Shown here in pieces: positions 1 through 12,100 of a DNA stretch of 64,000 bases; the first letter of the stretch is position 1; each line of letters opens with the position of its first letter. The DNA is from Setophaga petechia (lineage: Eukaryota > Chordata > Aves > Passeriformes > Parulidae): contig JANCRA010000009.1 in NCBI GenBank assembly GCA_024362935.1, positions 11,984,001-12,048,000 on the forward strand, read 5' to 3'. Below the pieces are notes generated by a model. It had not been told where the DNA came from. It saw only the letters and a list, made by a program, of their open reading frames with translations, and searched no databases. The position numbers were made by a program, and so were the translations under genes.

Positions 1-617
1 TAGTTGTGTTTAAAAATATCTAAGACTCTAGAGCTAAATTCAGCTTTATTGTTATTCATTATCCTCCAGTTTTATTCTGCTAATTGTTAGGCCTCTACTT
101 GGTAACACAACTGTCCAATGGCATGCAAATTTTTTCCATGTACTTTTAGTTTTTATGGTGTATATATATATCACTTGCAGGAGTTATTGCTGAGGAAGAG
201 ATCTGGATTCCTATAGCTTACCTTGGCTTGTTGGCTCTGTAGCTCAAATCACATATTTTGTAATATTGCTTCTCTTCAGAGGTGTACAAGCCATTGAGTT
301 AAAATATGAGTGATTCTATTTGTCTTTGCAGGGTAAGATAGAGATTTTTATCATAAATAGCAGATATTGAGAGATACATGTGTTACCACCTGCAGTTAGA
401 CAGGGTTTCTTGCAGGGTACAGCTTAACACACACTGCAATCTTCATTACTTCTAATTCATTTGGTGACTTGCAGTGAGGTCTGTATCACCAGTGAAACCC
501 AGCCAGGCCCATTTCCAAATGGTGGCATATCTGTCACACATCTTGACACTCCTTTGAGTGGAAATCACCAATTTGAAAAATGGGACAGAATTTCCATTAA
601 GAGTAAACTGCCAAGGA
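1..617. other. Unassigned AT-rich sequence, no gene seen
   Basis: I see no open frame of useful length, no repeat family I recognise and no RNA gene here. The only low-complexity item is a short TA run near 161-171. It is plain flanking sequence to the left of the LTR that starts at 618. Confidence 0.5.
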
Positions 618-1057
618 TGTGAGATGACATATATTTTTTCCTTGGGTTCCTAGGCAGTCTTGTCCCATAGAGCTCTCCTTTTTCTTCTCAGGAAGAAAAA
701 ATCCCAGGATTTTTTCTTCCTGAGAAGCTGAGAGGCTTCAGGAACAAAATGTAAACAATGGTTATCTGCTGCTGTGGAATGCAACAGGTCCATCTGGGAT
801 TGGTCACATCTGCTTGTTTGTAATTAATCACAGCAGAGCTGACTCAGACAGAGAGTCTGAGGCAGCTGCCTTTGTTATCATTTTTTTCTTTTCTATTCTT
901 AGCTTAGCTAGCCTTCTGAGATGAAACTTCTCCTTCTATTCTTTTAGTGTAGTTTTAATGTAATATATATCATAAAATAATAAATCAAGCATTCTGAACA
1001 TAAAGTCAACATTCCTGTCTCTTCCCTCACCTGAAAACTGCTGTAAACACCGTCACA
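618..1057 (+). mobile_element. Avian ERVK-like (class II) solo LTR
   Basis: This 440-bp segment has the layout of a retroviral LTR and resembles a songbird endogenous-retrovirus LTR that I recognise from memory; I am not sure of the exact family name. It begins TGTGA and ends TCACA, a perfect 5-bp terminal inverted repeat with the canonical TG...CA ends. Inside are an inverted CCAAT box (ATTGG, 799-803), a TATA-like AT run (961-974) and an AATAAA polyadenylation signal (979-984) about 73 bp before the 3' end, as expected for U3-R-U5 on the plus strand. A perfect hairpin lies at 684-727. No primer-binding site or gag/pol follows, so it is a solo LTR. The flanks CAAGGA and CATACA are not a convincing target-site duplication, so the outer edges may be slightly off. 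A poly-A run at 1068-1082 lies just outside. Confidence 0.8.
684..727. repeat. Perfect hairpin inside the LTR
   Basis: Two 21-nt arms (684-704 and 707-727) are exact reverse complements separated by only two bases (CA). The arms are polypurine on one strand, with a run of six A. The hairpin lies in the presumed U3 part of the LTR and, from memory, is a feature of the family and not a local mutation. It could fold in RNA or extrude as a cruciform, but no function is shown by the sequence. Confidence 0.85.
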
Positions 1058-2490
1058 CATACACACCAAAAAAAAAAAAAAAGTGTATATGGTAGGCAGG
1101 AAGAAACCCAATGCTAAATATGCACAAAGGACATGCTACAAAAAAATAGCTCTATATCAGCATTTAGAGGATATTTCCCTTAAACAGTGTAAGAAAACAC
1201 CTAAACACCTAAGAGCAGAAAACTAAAAACACAAGAATTGCCTGTAAAACAAGAGCCCAACTTCTCACAATTAAAGATTTTTAGTACAGAAACATTCAAA
1301 ACAGAAGGGTTTCTCTTGACCTTTGTCGGGTTTGCTTCAAATGTTGTTATTTCGCATCAGTTCATCACTGGAAATAATAAGACTTCTCTTGTTCAAAAAC
1401 AACTGAAGAAACTCTGCAGTTGGTATGCTCCATTGAGGCAGTCATGAGGAGAAAAACATGCCATCATTTCCTTCCCTCTGGCAATCCCTGGCTGTTTCCA
1501 ACAACCAGTCCTAACATATTTACAATTTACTTGCCTTATATATAAATTAATTAGACCTTTGTCTCAATATCTTGTATTTTTAGTTTCCCTAATCTGATTA
1601 CTGTACCTATTTATGTTCTGAAGAATCTGTAATTAATCAAATTATCCATCTAGCCTGATTACTAGTGGTAACTGCCCCTAGAGATTGATTAATGCATTCT
1701 CAAATTATTCAGGAAGGCTCTTGAAAGAGCCAACAAAATTTACCCTTCTTGCAACCACAAAGTGCCTTATGAGGCCCACAGTTGCCTGAGGGTTTAATAT
1801 AATCAATAATCCATAAAGATAATTGTTCCCACACGATTGGTGAACAACCTCAAGCTGAGTGCATAAGGGCTAACACTCCAATTGATGCTTTTGTTGGGTT
1901 TCTACACTTAATGCAATTTCCCTTGAAGAAGCCAACTCATCCCTTCCGTTGGGCAGTGAATATAGACTTAAGCTTTTCTCCAAAGTATTTCACATTAAGG
2001 AAAAACATATGCCCTCGTTCTAGTTAAAAACCTGAGGTTTAGAAAAACTTATATTTTAATTGCTAAGATGTCATACCTAATAACACTGATACTTTACAAG
2101 TGTATACTAACTTCCATCTCATTTGTTTTTCGAAATGCTAATAAGCACAGTTATTTAGAACAACATATATATGTCCATTCCAGCTCTTATTATTCTTATA
2201 AGACTGCAAGGCTCCTAAGTACCTTAGCTAAAAATCCTTCTTCCTTATATCATTGCTGACTGCACATGGAGATAATTCCTGAATCTATTTCTGATATAGA
2301 GAGATCTTCAGAGACTCAGAGATATGGAGAGGGTCACTCAAACTGAGCTGTGGGTGTTTTTCTGGAAAGAATGGGGTTCATAAGCAAGCAGAAAAAAGTA
2401 TATTAACCCAATATTCCATTATTAACAATAAACAGGAAACATTACCAAACTATTAGAAATGGACCAAATACGTATTTCAATACATATATA
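1058..2490. other. Unassigned AT-rich sequence with a poly-A run
   Basis: A run of 15 A lies at 1068-1082, directly after the LTR. The rest is AT-rich with short open frames only (63-69 codons), which I take as chance. No recognised repeat or RNA gene. Confidence 0.45.
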
Positions 2491-2625
2491 GGGAAGGGAA
2501 GGGAAGGGAAGGGAAGGGAAGGGAAGGGAAGGGAAGGGAAGGGAAGGGAAGGGAAGGGAAGGGAAGGGAAGGGAAGGGAAGGGAAGGGAAGGGAAGGGAA
2601 GGGAAGGGAAGGGAAGGGAAGGGAA
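2491..2625 (+). repeat. (GGGAA)27 pentanucleotide microsatellite
   Basis: The array is 135 bp, 27 uninterrupted copies of GGGAA, preceded by a short TA-rich run (TATATA). One strand is pure purine with regular GGG runs, so it can in principle form G-quadruplex or triplex DNA. The minus-strand frame through it reads as a repeated Phe-Pro-Ser-Leu-Pro peptide, a translation artefact and not a gene. The same pentamer recurs on the opposite strand at 9026-9124. Confidence 0.98.
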
Positions 2626-3864
2626 AAGAGAAAATAACCTCTCAAGAAGTGTGGTTGTGTCTTTTGGAAGAATAAAAATCTGATGCTTCGTTTCATTCCT
2701 GTAGCATCTTGCTCACCTACATTTTTTGTCTTCATTTTTTTTCTTGGGATCTGCAGATCATTGCTTTGCTTTTGAGAATGCTTCATCATATTTAGGAGAA
2801 AAAGTTTTCCTCAACTTTACAAAACTTAGGTGATATCCCAATCCCAGAGAAATTCAAGAATTTCTTTATTTTTTATTTTTCCTCCCTCTTTATTCTTCCC
2901 CACAGATCTCTAAGACTTTCTTCTCAATCCTACTTTGTTGCAGTACCTTCTATATTTTGCAATGCTAATGATCAGAACTGTAAAAACAGCAGCACCCTGT
3001 TGGTTTCCCTGCTCATGGTCTTTGGAGGTCTCCACAGCCTAACCAGAAGGAAAATGAAATATATATGAACCTACTAGCCAGTTCAAAAATGCTTCATAAC
3101 CAGTGATGAAGGTGCCTGCCAGAGAAAATGGATTGTCCTTCAGGCTCTGAAATACTCAAGTGTCCTTAAAGGCCATAGGTGGAGGAATACATCAGCTTCC
3201 AGCATCAACAGCAGAGCTGTACCCATCTCTGGACTGCAAATCATTAATCTAACATGGGAGAAAAAACCCCATTTGTCTCCTTGTGCAAAAATACAAATCA
3301 AGAATCAGGAGTAGAGTGAAGCTCCTCCTTGTGATCATAGGAAACTCTGTGACCTCTTTGTGGTCATAGAGTTTCTTATGATCACAAACTCCAAACTCTT
3401 ATACACTTTTGCTACCATTTTTACTTCACCGTTTATTATCATCAGCCAATAAAATGTCTTGGGGAAGTCTGTGACTTCTTATTTTTCCCATAGTATGCAG
3501 AGCAAACATTTGATGATGTAAATGAGTGAACAACAGCAGATATTTTGTTAATCTGTGGGTGTCCTCTGTGGCAAGAAGAAAAAAGAGACATTTTACCAGG
3601 GATGACATCAATTTTTCCAGACTTTGAATTCTTGCTGCCACCAGTCCTTATGTTTCCATCTAGATCTGGAAGAGATTTTAGCCTTTGTAAATGTAATGGG
3701 GAAATCCACAGAACCAGAGATAAGGATTGCACAAATTTAGGCCAAAAATATGAGTCTCAGTATTCCCCAGCACTGTCACCTTTTTGTTTTTCAGCACAAT
3801 GGCCTCAGGGACTTTGTTTATATGAGCTGACTGCCTACTGAGTGAAATATACCCCTTTTTGTTT
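2626..3864. other. Unassigned sequence with one long hairpin
   Basis: Apart from the inverted repeat at 3329-3387, nothing here matches a gene or repeat I know. Overlapping short frames on both strands near 3430-3870 look like chance frames. Confidence 0.4.
3329..3387. repeat. Inverted repeat, 26-nt arms, 7-nt loop
   Basis: The left arm (3329-3354) and the right arm (3362-3387) are reverse complements at 24 of 26 positions, separated by a 7-nt spacer. It is not part of a TIR transposon that I recognise. A quasi-palindrome of this kind is typical of a local template-switch event during replication, or of a small hairpin-forming repeat. Confidence 0.85.
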
Positions 3865-5060
3865 GTTTTCAACCTCTTGTGTAGTCTCTGTTAAATTCCT
3901 CTATACTTGTATTGGAAGAGATAGTGAATATATCAATATCAGTATCATCTTCACATCGCTGATGATGTTTCATGCCTCTGCTTTGTTCCCTACTGTAGGG
4001 GCTTGCATCCGAGTGCTGAAGAGTCCTGGTTTACTTTGTTTGTTCTCACTTGGAAGTTATTCAATACTGTGATCATTTTCGTTGCCCTTCACAGAATTTT
4101 ACATTTCCTTTCAAAAATTAAGGTACCTGTGTTTTATACAACAATTTATGGTTTACTCACTTAGGATGTGAGTAAACCATAAATTAATGAAATGGCTTTA
4201 TAACATTTTCTCTTATTGTTCTCTATTTTCTTCTAATGATCCTTAACATTTACATCTGCTTCTGACTGCTACTGAGCATCAAGAATGACATTTTCATAGA
4301 AATATTTATTGTAGCCTCAAGATCTTGCTCTTGAGAGGTAATGGTCAGATAAAAGGCCATCATTTTGTATACAAAGTTAGGATTTTTGCATCTGTGCATT
4401 TCTTTCATAATTCTACACTGAATTTCACCTGTCATTTTATTCTCCAGTCACTCAGTCTCATAAATTCTTTCTGTCAGTCTTCACGTACAATCCTCACCTT
4501 TGTTGTTAGTCCTGCTATGAATAATTTTATATCATCAGCACCCTTTGTCTTGGCATAGTTCAAACCTTCCTCCAGGTGGTTCATTAATATGTTGAACAGC
4601 CCATGTGCCCACTCAGACCTCAATAGGAATCCACTGGTGACCTTCCTCCACCACCCTCATGCCTCCAGCTATTTACTCAAACTTTCCATTCAAACAATTA
4701 ATCAGCAATAAAAGGACTGTCTTCTTATTCCATTACACAGTTTTCTTAAATGTTTGAGTTTGGGGTTTGGGGTTTTTTTGTGAGAGAATCTGTTGAATAT
4801 CTTTCAGGATTCAAATGGATTCTGTTGACCAGACCATCAGGTCCACAATCCCAGTGTGTACCCTAAAGAACATCAGCAGATTCATAAGGCAAAAACCTCT
4901 CCTTACCAAGGCCATGTCAATGATTCTCAAGTAGATAGGACTTACCCAAAGTGATATCCAATGGGAGCCCAGTGGCTAAGTTGGCTATAACTTAGTGATC
5001 CTCCATTCTAGTGTTTTATGAATCCAGTCAGCTGTGATCAGATATCAGCTTTTGACAAAA
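3865..5060 (-). mobile_element. Ancient CR1 LINE, 3' part (RT end and 3' UTR), degraded
   Basis: Read on the minus strand, this is a decayed, 5'-truncated CR1 non-LTR retrotransposon of an old amniote type. Reverse-transcriptase landmarks survive in order: a stretch reading Leu-Phe-Asn-Ile-Leu-Met-Asn-His-Leu-Glu-Glu at about 4567-4599, as in the usual LFxIxxNDLE block, and then Ala-Asp-Asp-Ile-Lys at 4525-4539, matching the catalytic (F/Y)ADD box, here without its usual first aromatic residue. The sequence from there down to about 4010 follows the old CR1 3' region as I remember it. Stops and frameshifts are many, so it is inactive. The left limit (about 3865) is soft and no tail microsatellite is visible. 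A perfect palindrome (4143-4185) interrupts it. Confidence 0.85.
4143..4185. repeat. Perfect 18-bp-arm palindrome inside CR1
   Basis: Arms 4143-4160 and 4168-4185 are exact reverse complements with a 7-nt spacer. The right arm continues what looks like native CR1 sequence on both sides, while the left arm has no clear CR1 counterpart. It is therefore probably a newly made inverted copy of the right arm. Confidence 0.9.
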
Positions 5061-8000
5061 GAAAATCCCCCAAACCACCTGCTCTTTTTTTTCTCTACTG
5101 TATAAAGTTCAGTTGTATACTGGAAATTAATAATCCTTAGATCATTACTTTTGGGCTATGAATTGGGCTATGACATATATCCTAAACATTCCTACTGCCA
5201 AATAAAAAAAGTTGTAGTTCTTTTCCTTGTAGAAACCTGTACATTCATACATCACTGCTAGTCAAGCTCAAAGCCTTCATCTAATAAAAAAATTAATTGT
5301 GAAATTTGGATATTGTTTAAGAAAATTTCTCATTATTCTACATATAGCTGCTCTACCATACGCTCAATACCTAATCAGCAGATGTGACCGAAAAACTCCT
5401 TGAGCAGGTTTCACAACTTGTTAAAAACAATACCTAAGGAAGACACATTAGTACTAAGCATCTGTGTTCTGAAATTGGTCTTAATTTAAGTAATCAACAA
5501 GGCATTTACTGTTATAGCGCACACCTGTGTTTGCATAGTTCTGTTCACCCATATATGCTTTATTCTTAGAGTTAAAACCTGCTAGTTAGGGGGAAGTAGG
5601 TGTGCTGGTGCATGGACTGCAGCTCACCAGGACCAGCCAGGAGCAGCTTTGAGAAGGGGGAGATCAGATATTGTAATGTATTAGGGCTGATGGACTACAA
5701 GGACCTGTTATTCACTCACAATTCTACCAATTAATCTGCTTTAAACTCTTCCTCAAAAGTAAAAGATGATTAAAATCTCACAGAAAATTCAGGCTTCTCA
5801 AAAAAAAAGAAATTTGGTCTGGGAGCTCCAAAAAACTCTGAGATGTTCAGAGGGCTGTATTTCAATTGTGGTGTTCAGATTTATTTGGTTTCATATCTAT
5901 TTGAATAGCAATGAAATAAGCATATGTATCATGTAATATTGGCACAAAAATAAATGCCAAGAAAGTCTCTGAAGCAAAATATCTGACTTCCTCACATTAA
6001 ATATTTGCAAAAACTCCAACACTTTCCTATAAAATATTCTTATATTGGCAGAATCTTTCCTTTTCCTAGGAAGATAATTCTATTAAAAAACAAAAACACA
6101 GTGAATTTATTATCTGATTACCTAAGTTGTCCATACTCAGTATCTGAGCACCTCAAAAGCCTTATTTTTTTCTGTGTTATTTTTCCTACCTATGACAGGC
6201 ACTTTTCTTTCTGGACTTTATTTATTGGCATTTTCCATGGGAAAAGATATCTATATTGGGAATTCTTGACCTCTTAAGAAAGGAGAAAATAAACTTCCTG
6301 CAGGAGTCGAAAACTTTGGCTGAAAAGACCAGTAAGTCATTTAGGGTCATTCTTTGGTGAAAGAGACATTTGGGAGCCAGTTTACATCCCATACACCAAG
6401 ATACTTTGCAGCCTACCCATCTCCCCTGCTTAGCAGAGCAGCCTACACATTTATTCCAGGTGTTCAGATATTAGTTACTGAGGATCTGTAACCAGAGAGG
6501 GTCTATTCCAGAGGTGCTGGCAAGTACCAGTGACTCCATTAGTGTATGGAAGACCTACAACTTAGAGTACACTGAATATAGAGCCCAGAGCTGTCCCTCC
6601 ACTCCAATAGAATGTCCCCATATCCCTGGTGAAAAAGGGCTCAGTTTTCATATTGCTGTTGAACTAGAAGGCAGATAATCCATGGAAAACACTGAATCAA
6701 ACTTAGATTCACAAATTAACATTTAGGACAGCAGTAATTTCTGTTGCATGGAAGAGACACTCTTTCTGAAACTTAACTGTGAAATTAAAATGTCCAACCA
6801 ACATTGTGACCTTGGGGTTCTAATAGTTTGAGGAGATTTAAATATGTAATGTGGCATTTTTTTGAACTTTGAGGCTTAATACTAATCAAAATTTTGCAGT
6901 ATGTTTAATAAGCAAGACTTTACAGGGTTTTTTTAAAAAAACTTAGCTTGAAAATAAAATATTCCACATTTAGTGTTCTTTGAAATCTACAATAAGGACT
7001 GTAGAATTTCTTTGTAATGGATTGCTACATGTGGTGTATGCAACTTATTTTTAAAGCTGTAGTTTATGATTACCATAGAATTCCTCGGACCTCTTTGGTT
7101 TTCCTGTAAATTCTTCAAGGCTGTATCACTTTATTTAGTGGTACTTCTGCATCTCAATATGCAGCCAGGAAGCTCAGTCACTCAAGACTATGCAGTGTGT
7201 AAACTTAAAAAGGGTGGACAAGGAATCCCCCTGGACTTCCCCTGTCACTAGCATGGCTCAGGAGCCATCCCAGGAAATGTTTTTTTCTGCTGACCACCTA
7301 TATATTCTCAAACATCACTTTTAGGAGACAGTCCTTATAAAGCCGTTGTGTGACGTCTAATTCCATGGAGATAAGAGGGAAGTTTTTAAGAGTTTCTATG
7401 GTTCTCTTTAATATAAATTTAGACCCAAATCAGAGGAAGCAACTCTCTCACTGGAGTGTTCTTCAGCCATGAAGGTAAGAGACAGGGGCAGCTCCAGGCT
7501 TTCCAGAACTTGCTGCTCTGAAGAGTGTCAGAGTTCTGGCTTTTCAAAATGTCACAGCTCCTAAAGGCAGTTATTATTTTTTTCAACTCCATATTTGAAA
7601 CATATTCTACCTCCCTGCCAGTAACATATTCACTGGAAACAAAGCAGGAGGGACTGTTCCTGGAAAGGCTTAATTCTGACAGCTTACAGCTGTCACCTCA
7701 TAGTTTTCTGAATGCAAAGGTTTTTTCCCTGGACAGCCATGGGAGCTATTCCTGAGAGAGCACAGAACTGGCCTTGAGGAGACTGAAAATGGCATTGTTA
7801 GAAAATCCAGCTGTAAGACAGGCATGCTGCCTGTCTTGGTGACCAGGTAAGGACAGCTCCCCTGGGAGCAGGGAGGTGCTGGGGCCGCTGGGCTGAGCAG
7901 GTCCCCCAGCAAGTCAGTCGAGAAAAACAGGAGCCCCTGCCTTGCTCTGCTTGCTGCCTGTCCTCTCTCAATTCCCTGCCCTCCCCAGGGAAAAGCACAT

Positions 8001-9025
8001 AATTGGGGAAGTACAGAACCTTTCTCAACTCACTGCTGTCTCTTCCCTGTCCTGGGGCAGGCCGGAGACCACCTGGCAGAGATGCTAAATGAAGCTGACT
8101 CCACAGATGCTGCTGACGAAGGCAGCCTGAAGTACACACCATAGAGCTGCCTCCAAAACACCTTGTGAGCAAGGGACAGTGAGAGCTCAGTCATTACCCA
8201 AATAAGATACTGTTTTAAATGACTGTTCTTACATGCACTGTTCTTACACAACTGTGTTTAATTAGGAAAATAATCAAACAGGTTATTCCTAAGATTAACT
8301 CTAGGATATTCTTATACATTTCTGAGGAAACTCAGACCGAGGCAGAAATTTAGAAGTAAAAAGTTTTATGCAATTAAAACTATTTGTTCTGCTCTGGCTG
8401 ACTAAACCAGTCATTCACAATGCATCTGAGCTGCCAAGGAGCAGCTGGATAGAAACACCAATTGATCAACAGATGGATTTAATAGTCATTGAGAGTGAGA
8501 TTCTCCTAGAAAAAGTATACTTGGGGCTTAGTACATTAACTGAATATCAGGTCTCATCTCACATCCTCCCATTGAGGCTGGTAGAAGGATGGATTTCCAA
8601 ATTTTTATGTCTCCCTGCAGATTGCCAGTGTTGAGAGAAGTGGTGACAGCAGAAGTGCTGAGCCTGCCTCACAGGCCTCAGCTGCTGCCCAGACATCAAC
8701 AGACATCAAGAGATGGACAGCCCCAAGGAGAAGGGGGTAGGCTGGTAGCTTTCACAGCCCTCTGGCAAACATGGACACAGTACTAGAAATGTTGCTATCA
8801 TGAAAACACACAAAGCTGAAAGTGAATATTCTCTTCAGTCTTCTGTAGAGATACTACTATAATAGCATTATAGATAACTAGCTGCAACAAGTTAGTATGG
8901 ACTTTAATTTCAACAGACATTGTGTGACCTCCTCAAACTCAGTTATTTCAGGCAGTAAAAAAAGTCTGCCTCCCTGGAAGTTGAAGACAGATTTCCCATT
9001 GTTTTCAGCCTCTTTGGTCAGAAGC
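5061..9025. other. Unassigned sequence, one GC-richer block
   Basis: No gene or repeat family recognised. The block 7830-8165 is visibly GC-richer and carries open frames on the minus strand (up to 124 codons). They have low-complexity composition, no recognisable domain and no supporting splice pattern. A 12-base repeated phrase (ACTGTTCTTACA) occurs twice near 8221-8249. The rest is AT-rich. Confidence 0.4.
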
Positions 9026-9124
9026 CCCTTCCCTTCCCTTCCCTTCCCTTCCCTTCCCTTCCCTTCCCTTCCCTTCCCTTCCCTTCCCTTCCCTTCCCTT
9101 CCCTTCCCTTCCCTTCCCTTCCCT
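9026..9124 (-). repeat. (CCCTT)19 microsatellite, i.e. (AAGGG)n on the minus strand
   Basis: Nineteen uninterrupted copies of CCCTT (9026-9120) are followed by a partial CCCT. It is the same motif as the array at 2491-2625, in the opposite orientation 6.4 kb away. The 135-codon plus-strand frame that runs through it is a translation of the repeat with chance flanks. Confidence 0.97.
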
Positions 9125-12100
9125 CAAAATATTAATTCACTGCATTCAGCTTCTGATTTTTCTTTGGAATGCACCCAAGTGACTTATATCTTGCATGTCC
9201 CAAGGGCTACCTGGAGTTTCTGTTTCCTGAATGTGCACTCATGGAATGTGTCTGTAGCTGTCTCCCCAGCATCCAGCAGTTATTCTGCCCTTTACCTTCT
9301 ATAATTACATACCAGCCCCAACAGCAGTTTGCAATAAATAAAGGGGTAATAATGTGGGAGAACTAAATTCCTTATGGCTGAATGCCAATATAATTCAATT
9401 CATGTAGTAAAAAAATGCACATCTAATCCTGTTTATTAAGTCTGATCATTTCTATATTATGTTTACATTTAACAGACTGTATAAGGTACATTCTTTATTT
9501 GTGTTCAGAATCTCTTCTCTCTTTGATTTACAAGTATGTTTCTTCTTGACTAAGGAAATTCTCAAATGAAACTGAAGGAAAAAAAATAAGCCCATTCAGT
9601 TGATTTGCAGAACACGTCATTCAGTAACAGTACACTGCACCATAGCATCTGAAACTAAATAGTTCAGTGGCCTTGTATTTGCATAGAAAACTTTTATTCA
9701 CTGTGTAATGCTGCTGCACGCACGGCAGAGAGAAATTTGAAAATCAAGGATTGAAGGTTAAGGAAGAATAAAGAGAATATTAAACAGCATATTGGGCTCC
9801 ACTTTAAAGGAAAATGTCAAAGGACAAAAAAAGGAGAAAAATCATTAAGAACAGTGTCTGCTCCTGTGACTATCTGTTACATATTCTTGAGGATCAGGAA
9901 GATCAGATGGAAGGAAGATTCACAGCCATGTGAAAAGGAGAACATTTGGAATGGATGAAGGATATTTCATAATAGGATGAAAGGATAAGCTTCATAAGGA
10001 GTACGTATCCTCTTCTACTTGGAAATTTCTGTTGAAAATAAGTTTAATAAACTTAAATACTATATACAAGGAAGTAGGTAACAATGGTAGGGGACTTTTC
10101 CTCTCTTTATGTTTATTTGCCTGCAAGAAACTTCTACCTGGCCCTGCCTTCCACGATCTACAGCTATTGTTTTATCCTTGGATAAGATGTATGCTTAATG
10201 TCTAAAATCAAAGCAGCAGAAAATAATCTAAAAAATCTATAGAGAAATAACAGAACAGAAAAATTACAAGCTTGATGGCTGCTACCCTGCAGTTTCACTG
10301 TGCACCATTTGATACATTTCCCTGCACCACCTTATTGCCTTTTTTTTAAGGCCTGTCCTTGCAATTTACAATCCACAAGGCTGCTGAGCTCTGTGGAAAC
10401 GTTAATTTGCCACCTCTTCAAGGCACAGGCTTTGTCTTTACTCCTGGAGGCACACAGGATGCTATGAGCACTATACAAATATTATCTGAGATAATGTAAT
10501 GGCAACTCCTCCACAAAAGGTGTGTTAGGATGGATTTAGAGTTCTCCAAATGTCTTCCATCACAGTGGACAAACAAGTAACACAATAAACAACCAGTTCT
10601 CAGCCCACAAAGGACCAGCCTTAAGGGATTACCCAGTACCATCACATTTCTCACTGACACCAAACACTAACAGCATCTCCAGCATGCACACACATTATAT
10701 TCAACAATGTTACCCTCACTCTCAGTGCACTCATCAAACAGCTGAAAAGGACCAGCTAGTCATTGACACATAAATGAGCCCAGCAACATCAGCTGGGGTA
10801 ATTGAACGCCTAATTTCAAGGTGATAGAAAAACTAAATAGTGGATGAGTTGTATAGACTAAAATAAAGTTCACAGAAAACAAACATCAAGATTCTTTATG
10901 GAATTCATTGAATTAAATTAATCATATTGAACAACAAAAAGCAAGGAGCGCACTGAGCTCCATCCATGCCTGAGGCCAAGTAGAGGAAACTCAGACCGAG
11001 ACCAAATCAATTTATTTTCAACCAGGTCTAAATTTTCGAACAACAATAGCACCACAGTTGATGTTCTGGGACTACAATTACTACCACTAAAATGAACAGT
11101 ATCAATCCAAAGACTTAGAGCCACACAAAATGAAAGGAAAATATCCTTCACATCAATTATGTCTCTCCCAAAAGATTCAAGTGTTTGTGCTTTAGTCTCA
11201 TTTTAAGGGCTTTTTAATGGTATTTTGATGGTGTAAAATAGGTCAAGGAAAACCTCTAAATTAGGAAAACACCAGACAAAGAGCTATGAGGGTCCTCTTC
11301 TACCTCCTCCCACTCCCCTCAGCCCACAGCTCCCAGAGGAGGTCCGTGCTTAGGAATATACTGGGGGCTCTTGGATATTCTCTTAGGAATATACTGAAAT
11401 CTCAAGATTTCACTGTGGCCTCAGGTGTCTGTCACCTCCCAGGGAGCAGGCACACGGGGGTGCAGAAGCATCTGCCCTGTCCCCACGTGCACATCCATGG
11501 CCAGAGCTGCACAAAGCCATTTTCATCTTCTTTGTGTTCTTCCCTACACAGCCACATAAGTCCGGAGTAACTCCATTACTGCAGCAAAAGGGCAGCAACA
11601 TAAAACTGAGTGGGAATGAGGTCAGATGAGTACAGCTCTCAGCTAATGTGTGAAATGCACACTCAGTTTCATATCATTGATTTGATCCACCACTCTGCAG
11701 TTACCAATCAAATGGCTATTTAGGAGCCTGACATCCGGAACCAATATTTTAAATCAGGAAAAAAAGACCATCCAATCACATTAAGGAAATGGAGAACATG
11801 AACTGAAATTTAATATCTAATTACATTATCCATATATCCAGTATGCAGTCAGATTATAAAAATCTTGAATGACTAAAATTTGGTTTGCAGGAAAAGAACC
11901 CTAGACTCTGCTTACTCCCAGGCTAGGGAATTAGAGTCTTCATGCAGAAAGAAAGGAGCCACACTGTATTTGCACTCATATAATGAAGCTGGCTTCTGAA
12001 AAAAAAAGTAGTATTGGCACTAGATCTTCCAATGTTTCAGAGAGGAAAAAATGTATGGAGTTTAATGGAAAAAGGTAAAACATTGGACAAGATCCAACCC

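Noticed and set aside
2442..2789. Minus-strand 115-codon frame, proline-rich repeat
   Set aside because: It is a translation of the GGGAA microsatellite with chance flanks.
7798..8172. 124-codon minus-strand frame in a GC-richer patch
   Set aside because: No domain or splice signals, and the composition is driven by local GC content.
8897..9304. Plus-strand 135-codon frame
   Set aside because: Its core is the CCCTT array; the flanks have no recognisable domain.
8323..11000. An 18-bp phrase (GAGGAAACTCAGACCGAG) found at about 8323 and about 10983
   Set aside because: A match of this length is only mildly unlikely in 64 kb and the flanks differ; too weak to call a repeat.
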